From contig DMTU01000030.1 in assembly GCA_003476595.1 (NCBI GenBank), forward strand, positions 1 through 7,175: a DNA stretch of 7,175 bases, in the 5' to 3' direction. Shown piece by piece: positions 1 through 4,253 of this stretch. Numbering within the stretch: the first letter of the stretch is position 1; each line of letters begins with the position of its first letter. The notes beneath the pieces are model-generated. The model ran no database searches, had not been told where the DNA came from, and was given only the letters and a program-made list of their open reading frames with translations. The translations under genes and the position numbers were made by a program. This stretch comes from Acidimicrobiaceae bacterium (lineage in GTDB: Bacteria > Actinomycetota > Acidimicrobiia > Acidimicrobiales > Salinilacustritrichaceae).

Positions 1-419
1 TCGGCGTTGGCGCCGGCGTCGAGCAGCACGGTGTGCCCGCCGGAGGGCACGGGCAGCGGCGTGGCGATCGCCGGCCGCTTCACGCCCTTGAGCCGCCCCA
101 TGCGCAGCAGGGCCGACGCCATCGTGGCGCCGGTGTTGCCGGCCGAGATCATGGCCGACGCCTTGCCGTCGCGCACCGCCTCGGCGGCGCGCACGAGCGT
201 GGCGTCCTTCATCCGGCGCACGCTGGTGCCCGGATCGGCGTCCATGGCGATGACCTCGGATGCCTCGAGCAGCGGGAGGTCGCCGGCCAGGTCGGCCACC
301 TCGGGGGTGCCGACCAGCAGGATCTCCACGCCGAGCTCGTCACGGGCCTGGCGGGCGCCCTCGACGATGTCCGCCGGCGACTTGTCGCCGCCGTTGGCGT
401 CGATGGCGATGGGGAGCAT
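1..419 (-). CDS. plsX: Phosphate acyltransferase PlsX, N-terminal part (gene continues past left edge)
   Basis: PlsX makes acyl-phosphate from acyl-ACP, the donor for PlsY in the first step of phosphatidic acid synthesis; it is a peripheral membrane enzyme. Only the first 139 residues are present. Visible family signatures are the start LPIAIDANGGDKSP (residues 2-15; most relatives have DAMGGD), the D-P-G-x-S-V-R-R-x-K-D-A-T stretch (62-74), the highly conserved ISAGNTGATMASAL (91-104), the RPAIATPLP segment (115-123) and LLDAGANA (132-139). The ATG at 419 is the first possible start because an in-frame TAG sits directly before it. The gene starts 11 bases after the rpmF stop and has no clear Shine-Dalgarno, so coupled translation from rpmF is likely. 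An rpmF-plsX pair is a classic arrangement in many bacteria. Family identity is secure; the missing C-terminal part cannot be judged. Confidence 0.96.
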   Translation of the reverse strand, partial: MLPIAIDANGGDKSPADIVEGARQARDELGVEILLVGTPEVADLAGDLPLLEASEVIAMDADPGTSVRRMKDATLVRAAEAVRDGKASAMISAGNTGATMASALLRMGRLKGVKRPAIATPLPVPSGGHTVLLDAGANA

Positions 420-430
420 CTAGGGCGTGA

Positions 431-610
431 TCAGTCCACGTCCACGGCCTGGCGACCGTGGTACCACCCGCAGTTGGGGCAGACGACGTGGGGGACCTTC
501 ACGACGCCGCAGCGCGGGCAGAGGCTGCGCGACGGGCGGCTGAGACGCCAGTTCGCGGCCTGACGGCTGCGGCCCTTCGCCTTGGAGGTCTTCTTCTTGG
601 GGACGGCCAT
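431..610 (-). CDS. rpmF: 50S ribosomal protein L32 (bL32)
   Basis: A 59-residue structural protein of the large ribosomal subunit. It begins [19 protein letters not shown], the hallmark L32 N-terminus, followed by a basic stretch and a zinc ribbon with cysteines at 31, 34, 44 and 47 (CPRC and CPNC), so this is the zinc-binding (C+) form. Length matches the family (about 55-65 residues). The ATG at 610 has a GAGG at 621-624, ten bases upstream, as a plausible ribosome binding site. It lies 97 bases downstream of the DUF177 stop and 11 bases before plsX. DUF177-rpmF pairing is widespread in bacteria (yceD-rpmF). The leader contains a strong hairpin and a possible promoter, listed separately. 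Longer readings of this stretch in another frame lack any L32 signature. Confidence 0.98.
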   Translation of the reverse strand: MAVPKKKTSKAKGRSRQAANWRLSRPSRSLCPRCGVVKVPHVVCPNCGWYHGRQAVDVD

Positions 611-652
611 GGCTGTTCAACCTCAGATGCGGTGCCGGGAGGGCGTTCGAAT

Positions 653-688
653 GCGTCCGGGCCAGTCGGTTGCCGACCAGGCGGACGC
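653..688 (-). promoter_or_regulatory. Stem-loop in the rpmF leader
   Basis: On the minus-strand RNA, bases 688-682 pair perfectly with 659-653 (7 bp, GCGTCCG with CGGACGC). After a 1x2 internal loop, 680-673 pair with 669-662 (8 bp including two G-U wobbles), closed by a CAA loop. The 15-bp stem fills most of the 97-base DUF177-rpmF gap and ends 42 bases before the rpmF ATG. No U-run follows, so it is not a classic intrinsic terminator. It could be an attenuator, an RNase processing site or an mRNA stabiliser separating ribosomal-protein expression from the upstream operon. The pairing is read directly; the function is inference. Confidence 0.5.
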
Positions 689-697
689 GAAGGAGAC

Positions 698-728
698 ACC
701 CTAGCGGTCAGCCCTCGTCGAACCTCAA
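698..728 (-). promoter_or_regulatory. Possible promoter for rpmF-plsX
   Basis: The minus strand carries TAGGGT at 703-698, fitting the actinobacterial TANNNT -10 pattern, and TTGAGG at 728-723 as a -35-like hexamer. The spacer is 19 bases, slightly long for the main sigma factor. The -35 lies inside the last codons of DUF177. If used, it would give rpmF-plsX a leader of roughly 80 bases containing the stem-loop at 653-688. In GC-rich DNA such matches also arise by chance. Confidence 0.3.
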
Positions 729-1229
729 CTCGGACAGGGCGGCCCAGCGGGGGTCCGGCGGGGGCTCCTCGGCCGCTGCTGCGGCCGCGACCTCGTCCTC
801 GGTGGTGGTGGGGAACCGCTCCGGATCCGGGCCCGGGCAGTCCTCGGCGCAGAGGGGGGCGATGGGCAGGCTGGCGAGCACGAGCTCGTCCACCATCGGC
901 TGGAGATCGAGCAGGTCGTCGTCGATGGGGTAGATCTCGTCGTCGATCGGCGAGCGCTGGGCGATCTCGCGCAGGGCCACGTCGACGTGGCCGGTGACGT
1001 CGTCGAGGCAGCGACGGCACGCGCCGTACCAGTCGAAGCCGAGCGTGCCGATGACCTCCACGCCCCCGGCCATGGCCACGACCGCGCCCTCCAGGGTCAG
1101 CGGGGTGCCGGGGATGGTGCTGGCCGCAGAGGTCTCGAGCCGCTCGGCCTCGACCTCGACGTCGATGAGCCGGCGGCTGCCCGGCTCCCGCAGCAGGTCG
1201 CCGACGCGGACGATGAAGGGCTTGCCCAC
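708..1229 (-). CDS. DUF177 (YceD-like) protein with a reduced cysteine set
   Basis: A 173-residue member of the DUF177/YceD family, whose members are linked to 23S rRNA accumulation and large-subunit assembly and are usually encoded next to rpmF. Visible signatures are the N-terminal VGDLLREPGSRR (residues 9-20), the central C-R-R-C-L-D-D-V (71-78), the acidic linker and DLQPMVDELVLASLPIAPLC (108-127), the C-x3-C pair at 127 and 131, and the actinobacterial C-terminal DPRWAALSEL (159-168). Relatives normally continue after C131 as GLCPxCG; here the two later cysteines are replaced by D135 and R138. An alanine run (148-153) precedes the C-terminus. The GTG at 1229 is the first possible start because the upstream gene's TAG is the preceding in-frame codon; AGGA at 1240-1243 is a possible ribosome binding site. 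The family call is firm; the exact role is inferred. Confidence 0.88.
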   Translation of the reverse strand: MGKPFIVRVGDLLREPGSRRLIDVEVEAERLETSAASTIPGTPLTLEGAVVAMAGGVEVIGTLGFDWYGACRRCLDDVTGHVDVALREIAQRSPIDDEIYPIDDDLLDLQPMVDELVLASLPIAPLCAEDCPGPDPERFPTTTEDEVAAAAAAEEPPPDPRWAALSELRFDEG

Positions 1230-1865
1230 CTAGCGGTCGTCCTGGTCGAAGAACCCCTGACCCGAGTCGGGGACCGCCTCCAGCCGGCGTCGGGCCCGTC
1301 GCTCGTGGGCGGCCTGCTCGTCCTCGGGGGTGTGCACGTGGCCGCCCTCGGGGGCGTCGCCGAGGTCGCGCTCGTCCTGGGCGGCCTGGCTGCCCTGCAG
1401 CTTGGCCCGCCCGGCGGAGACGACCTTCATGGTGCGCTCCAGCACGATCTCGAAGCTGGCCAGGCGCTGGTCGCAGAAGTCCTCGGCCTCGAGCTTGAGG
1501 CGTCGGGACTCGGCATCGGCGGCGTCGACCACGGAGCGGGCCCGGGCCTCAGCGGCCTTGACCACCTCGGTCTGCTGCACCAGCTGGTCGGCCTTCTGGC
1601 GGGCCGCCTCGAGGATCTCGTCGGCCTCGCGCCGGGTCCGGGCCAGGAACTCCTCGCGCTGCTTGAGCAGCCACTTCGCCGATCGCAGCTCCTCGGGCAG
1701 GCGCTCGGTCGCCTCGTTGAGCAGGTCGAGGACCTCGGCCTGGTTGATCATCACCGAGGTCGACAGCGGCATCGGCCGGGCCTGCTCGATGAGGTCGCGC
1801 AGCTCGCGGAGCACCGACTCGACCTGGGGCGCCTCGTAGGGCGACTGGCCGGGGCGGTCGCTCAT
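1230..1865 (-). CDS. SepIVA/DivIVA-like coiled-coil protein
   Basis: This 211-residue cytoplasmic coiled-coil protein lies between coaD and DUF177. From memory, the same interval in mycobacteria holds Rv2927c / MSMEG_2416, named SepIVA, a DivIVA-domain protein involved in division and polar envelope growth. The N-terminus has the same plan: a leading helix (VESVLRELRDLIEQARPMPL, 15-34), then a short motif with EVLDLLNEATERLPEEL (44-60). A charged heptad-like coil covers about 64-100. The segment around 99-157 (TEVVKAAEARA, LKLEAEDFCDQRLASFE) also resembles the mycobacterial C-terminal part. The coil is much shorter than in mycobacterial SepIVA, and a hydrophilic tail (about 160-211) is added. 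Automated pipelines may label such proteins ATP synthase subunit B-like because of the coil. The ATG at 1865 overlaps the coaD stop (ATGA) and has GGAGAA eight bases upstream. Confidence 0.75.
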   Translation of the reverse strand: MSDRPGQSPYEAPQVESVLRELRDLIEQARPMPLSTSVMINQAEVLDLLNEATERLPEELRSAKWLLKQREEFLARTRREADEILEAARQKADQLVQQTEVVKAAEARARSVVDAADAESRRLKLEAEDFCDQRLASFEIVLERTMKVVSAGRAKLQGSQAAQDERDLGDAPEGGHVHTPEDEQAAHERRARRRLEAVPDSGQGFFDQDDR

Positions 1866-2338
1866 CCGAACTTCTCCGCCAGGCGCTTCACCACGGCGTC
1901 GGGGACCATCTCGTTCACGTTGCCGCCGAACCGGGCGATCTCGCGCAGCAGCTTGGAGGCGACGAAGGAGTGCTCGGTGGCCGAGGGGATGAACAACGTC
2001 TCCAGACCGGAGATCTTGCGGTTCATGTGGGCCTGGTGCATCTCGGACTCGAAGTCCGAAACGGCCCGCAGCCCCTTGACGATGACGTCGGCACCGACCT
2101 CGCGGGCCAGGTCGACGACGAGGCTGGAGAACTGCACCACCTCGACGTTGCCCAGGTGCGACGTGCTCTCCTCGATCATGGCCCGGCGGTCCTCGAAGGA
2201 GAACAGCGGCTCGCCCTTCTGCGGGTTGCGCATGGCAGCCACGGTGACCTTGTCGAACAGCCGCGAGGCGGTCTCGATGATCTCGAGGTGACCGTTGTGG
2301 ATCGGGTCGAACGTCCCGGGATAGAGGACCGTCCTCAC
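1862..2338 (-). CDS. coaD: Pantetheine-phosphate adenylyltransferase
   Basis: CoaD transfers AMP from ATP to 4'-phosphopantetheine, giving dephospho-CoA, the penultimate step of coenzyme A synthesis; it is a cytoplasmic hexamer. The 158-residue length is typical. Visible are the nucleotidyltransferase motif YPGTFDPIHNGH (residues 6-17, with the HxGH-type H14/H17), NPQKGEPLF with K41, the VKGLRAVSDFE motif (87-97), MNRKI (105-109) and SFVASKLLREIA (124-135), followed by GGNVNEMVP. The last motif normally reads SFxSSSLxKE; here the serines at 127 and 129 are Ala and Lys. The GTG at 2338 is preferred: it places the family's usual VLYPGTFDP start at the N-terminus and has AGGAG seven bases upstream. 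It overlaps the rsmD stop by four bases (GTGA) and is itself overlapped by the next gene (ATGA). Confidence 0.97.
   Translation of the reverse strand: MRTVLYPGTFDPIHNGHLEIIETASRLFDKVTVAAMRNPQKGEPLFSFEDRRAMIEESTSHLGNVEVVQFSSLVVDLAREVGADVIVKGLRAVSDFESEMHQAHMNRKISGLETLFIPSATEHSFVASKLLREIARFGGNVNEMVPDAVVKRLAEKFG
1874..1877 (-). promoter_or_regulatory. Ribosome binding site of the SepIVA-like gene
   Basis: GGAG followed by AA on the minus strand, ending eight bases before the ATG at 1865 and lying inside the last codons of coaD. It supports that ATG as the start, against longer readings that run out of frame through coaD. Confidence 0.65.
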
Positions 2339-2910
2339 GGATGTGCTCCTGTCGGATCGGGGGCGCCGGTGGCCGGTGGCTCCGGCCGGGCGAACAGCAC
2401 AACCGTACCGCCGTAGGTGCGCTCCCTCACCCTTTCCCACCCCGGGGGGAGGGCGACGGCACGGCCGGACTCGATGACGACCAGGCCGTCCCCGGCGAGC
2501 CGCGTGGCGAGGTCGGCGAGCAGCGCGGCCCACCCGTCGAAGGCGTATGGGGGATCAGCCAGGACCAGGTCGAGGGGCACCGGCAGGTCGTCGAGGGCGA
2601 CCTCGACCGGCCGGCGCAGCACCACGCCGCGGTCGTCGAGGCCCAGGGTCGAGAGGTTCTCCTCGATGACGGCGACGGCTCGCCGGTCCGACTCCACGAA
2701 GTGCGCGCTGGCCGCGCCCCGGCTGAGGGCCTCGATGCCGAGCGCGCCGCTGCCGGCGAACAGGTCGGCGACCACGGCGCCGTCGACGGCACCCAGGCTG
2801 CCGAGCGCGTTGAACATCGCCTCCCGGACGCGATCCGTGGTGGGCCGGGTGTCGGTGCCCGGCGGCGCGCTGATGCGCCGACCCCGCACCGATCCGGCGA
2901 CGACGCGCAC
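2335..2910 (-). CDS. rsmD: 16S rRNA (guanine(966)-N(2))-methyltransferase RsmD
   Basis: RsmD uses S-adenosylmethionine to methylate G966 (E. coli numbering) of 16S rRNA during small-subunit maturation. The 191-residue protein starts VRVVAGSVRGRRI, matching the usual R-I-I-A-G-x-x-R-G-R start. It then shows TRPTTDRVREAMFN (21-34), the SAM-binding DLFAGSGALGIEALSRGA (49-66), the acidic ESD after strand 2 (73-75), the catalytic DPPY (119-122) and a C-terminal YGGT strand (166-169). Length is typical, with a short Pro/Gly-rich tail. The GTG at 2910 shares one base with the lipoprotein stop (TAGTG) and has no obvious Shine-Dalgarno, so re-initiation after the upstream gene is likely. Its end overlaps coaD by four bases. 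The rsmD-coaD pair is conserved across Actinobacteria and many Firmicutes. Confidence 0.96.
   Translation of the reverse strand: MRVVAGSVRGRRISAPPGTDTRPTTDRVREAMFNALGSLGAVDGAVVADLFAGSGALGIEALSRGAASAHFVESDRRAVAVIEENLSTLGLDDRGVVLRRPVEVALDDLPVPLDLVLADPPYAFDGWAALLADLATRLAGDGLVVIESGRAVALPPGWERVRERTYGGTVVLFARPEPPATGAPDPTGAHP
2346..2350 (-). promoter_or_regulatory. Ribosome binding site of coaD
   Basis: AGGAG on the minus strand, seven bases before the GTG at 2338. It is the best Shine-Dalgarno in the window, lies inside the rsmD coding region, and decides the coaD start in favour of GTG over any upstream codon. Confidence 0.8.
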
Positions 2911-4013
2911 TACTTGAACGACGAGCCGGGGCCGTAGGGCAGGGCGATCCAGGTCTTGCCGGGGGCGAGGACGATCTCGTTGCCCTCGACGTCGCGGTAG
3001 GTGGTCGGCGTGGTGTTGTCGGGCTTGTGCCAGGTGCCGGTGGCGACCTTGCCGCCGCTGAACACCCACGCCTCGCCCTCGCCGACGACCTGGGCGGTCG
3101 GGACCCGCGACCCGGCCTGGTCGACGGTGCCCGAGTCCAGCGCCTGGGTGAAGCGGACGATGACGTTGTCGACCCCGATCTGGCCGCCGCCGGCCGCGTC
3201 CACGTGGGGGTGGCCCGCCTGGAAGCGGACCCAGCGCGAGCCGTCCCACTCGAAGCGCACTGCGGTGCCCCCGCCACCCCGCCCGCCGAACGGGGGCGGG
3301 AACGCCAGGCGGATCGACGTCGCCGGCAGGGCGTTCGGCGACGGAACGGCCTCGCCCGGCTGGGCGAAGCGCAGGATCGGCTGGAGCGGCCCGGTCGAGC
3401 CCTCCGGCGCGGTGGCCCGGATGTCCGCGGTGCCGACGGCGAAGGAGTTGTACGGCGACCGCCGGGACCGGTCGCGGTAGTAGAGGTGCGGCACGTCATC
3501 GATCGATCGAGGCACGACGCTGGAGCTGCGCACGTGGCTGTTCAGCAGCGCGTTGGCCCCATGCCACGCGAACAGCGGGCCGTTCAGCTCCTCCAGCAGG
3601 CCGATCTCGGAGCCACGGGCCGAGCGGATGGGCCCGATCGGCGAGGCGTCCACGGAGTGGAACAGGGCGAGGAAGCGGGTGACCTGGCCCTCGACCGGCA
3701 CCTCGTAGACGACCTCGGCGGCGCCGATGCCGACCTGGGGAGTCGACCTGCCCTCGACGTTGTCGAACTTCACGGCCACGACCGGGCGGGCCTGGACCCA
3801 CTCGTCCACGAGCGGGAGCCCGGTCAGCATCGAGATCGGCGCGTCGACGGCCGGAGCCTCCGTGGTGGTCGTCGGGGCGGTCGTGGTGACCTCGTCGACC
3901 TCGGCCGTGGTAGCCGAGGAATCCGTGGTGGCGGCCCGCTCCTCGTCGCCGCCGCCGCAGGCGACGAGGACGGAACCGGCGAGCGCGAGGGCGGCGAGGG
4001 GGCGCGTTCGCAT
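2910..4013 (-). CDS. DUF3048 (YerB-like) lipoprotein
   Basis: A 367-residue predicted lipoprotein. The signal peptide has MRTR, a hydrophobic stretch (LAALALAGSV) and a lipobox LVAC with the modified cysteine at 19. A Thr/Ala/Glu-rich linker follows (about 24-57), typical of surface lipoproteins. The DUF3048 N-terminal domain shows RPVVAVKFDN (76-85), PQVGIGAAEVVYEVPVEGQVTRF (92-114) and GPIRSARGSEIGLLEELNG (127-145). The C-terminal domain covers about 245-363, with a VDNVIVRF strand (281-288) and GKTWIALPYGPG near the end. The family includes Bacillus YerB; its biochemical function is unknown to me. The ATG at 4013 is preferred because it puts the signal peptide at the N-terminus; a 45-codon upstream extension to 4148 would bury it. 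No clear Shine-Dalgarno is seen. It appears to head the rsmD-coaD operon, with a one-base stop/start overlap. Confidence 0.9.
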   Translation of the reverse strand: MRTRPLAALALAGSVLVACGGGDEERAATTDSSATTAEVDEVTTTAPTTTTEAPAVDAPISMLTGLPLVDEWVQARPVVAVKFDNVEGRSTPQVGIGAAEVVYEVPVEGQVTRFLALFHSVDASPIGPIRSARGSEIGLLEELNGPLFAWHGANALLNSHVRSSSVVPRSIDDVPHLYYRDRSRRSPYNSFAVGTADIRATAPEGSTGPLQPILRFAQPGEAVPSPNALPATSIRLAFPPPFGGRGGGGTAVRFEWDGSRWVRFQAGHPHVDAAGGGQIGVDNVIVRFTQALDSGTVDQAGSRVPTAQVVGEGEAWVFSGGKVATGTWHKPDNTTPTTYRDVEGNEIVLAPGKTWIALPYGPGSSFK

Positions 4014-4034
4014 CGCCGCGAGTGTTCCATGGCC

Positions 4035-4050
4035 CACGGCCGCTGCCGTG
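4035..4050. repeat. Inverted repeat in the divergent intergenic region
   Basis: CACGGC and GCCGTG form perfect 6-base arms around a 4-base CGCT spacer. They sit in the 69-base gap between the divergent starts of the lipoprotein (4013, minus) and the zinc-ribbon gene (4083, plus). The position would suit an operator acting on both genes, but a 6-base arm is common by chance in GC-rich DNA. Confidence 0.25.
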
Positions 4051-4069
4051 CATCCCCACCCGTCCCGGA

Positions 4070-4075
4070 TACCGT
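4070..4075 (+). promoter_or_regulatory. Possible -10 box for leaderless transcription of the zinc-ribbon gene
   Basis: TACCGT fits TANNNT and ends seven bases before the GTG at 4083. That is the spacing expected if transcription begins at the start codon itself, which is frequent in Actinobacteria. It would explain why no Shine-Dalgarno precedes the GTG. No convincing -35 box is seen. Confidence 0.35.
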
Positions 4076-4082
4076 CGGTCCG

Positions 4083-4250
4083 GTGTACGAGCCGGACCCG
4101 GTCATCACCTGTATCGACTGCGGCGGCCGCGCGCACCTCAACGGGCACCCGCCCGAGGAGGGCTGGCAGCCGGGGATGCTGACCATGTACCGCTGCGAGG
4201 ACTGCCTCGATGGCTGGTACCTCGAGGTCCCCGACTGGGACGACGTCTGA
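4083..4250 (+). CDS. Small two-CxxC zinc-ribbon protein
   Basis: A 55-residue protein and the only plus-strand gene I support here. It carries CIDC (10-13) and CEDC (38-41), spaced as in a zinc ribbon, separated by a Gly/Pro-rich loop (HLNGHPPEEGWQPG, 18-31), and has an acidic, aromatic end (WYLEVPDWDDV). I infer zinc binding; no specific function is recognisable. The GTG at 4083 leaves VYEPDPVITC just before the first cysteine pair and has a suitably placed -10-like box. An in-frame ATG at 4029 would add 18 residues of low-complexity sequence. The gene is divergent from the lipoprotein gene and convergent with recG, whose stop codon begins three bases past this stop. The regular cysteine pattern and its fit between two genes argue that it is real and not a shadow. 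Confidence 0.72.
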   Translation: MYEPDPVITCIDCGGRAHLNGHPPEEGWQPGMLTMYRCEDCLDGWYLEVPDWDDV

Positions 4251-4253
4251 TCC

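Noticed and set aside
420..620. Alternative 66-codon minus-strand frame over rpmF
   Set aside because: The frame at 431-610 gives a textbook L32 with four zinc-ribbon cysteines; the alternative has no family features.
987..2291. Long plus-strand open frame of 434 codons opposite coaD, the SepIVA-like gene and DUF177
   Set aside because: It lies antisense to three well-supported genes. Its translation is low-complexity (Leu/Gly/Ala/Asp/His-rich) with no motif. Long antisense frames are expected in GC-rich DNA.
2555..3499. Minus-strand open frame in the lipoprotein/rsmD region rich in Arg, Ser and Pro
   Set aside because: It is out of frame with both DUF3048 and rsmD, and its composition is that of a frame-shifted GC-rich gene.
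3841..3960. Repetitive GTGGTG/GTCGTC stretch in the lipoprotein gene, considered as a tandem repeat or CRISPR-like element
   Set aside because: It is the Thr/Ala/Glu-rich linker behind the lipobox cysteine; there are no regular repeat units or spacers.
4014..4148. 45-codon N-terminal extension of the DUF3048 lipoprotein
   Set aside because: It would place the signal peptide and lipobox internally and would overlap the CxxC microprotein on the other strand.
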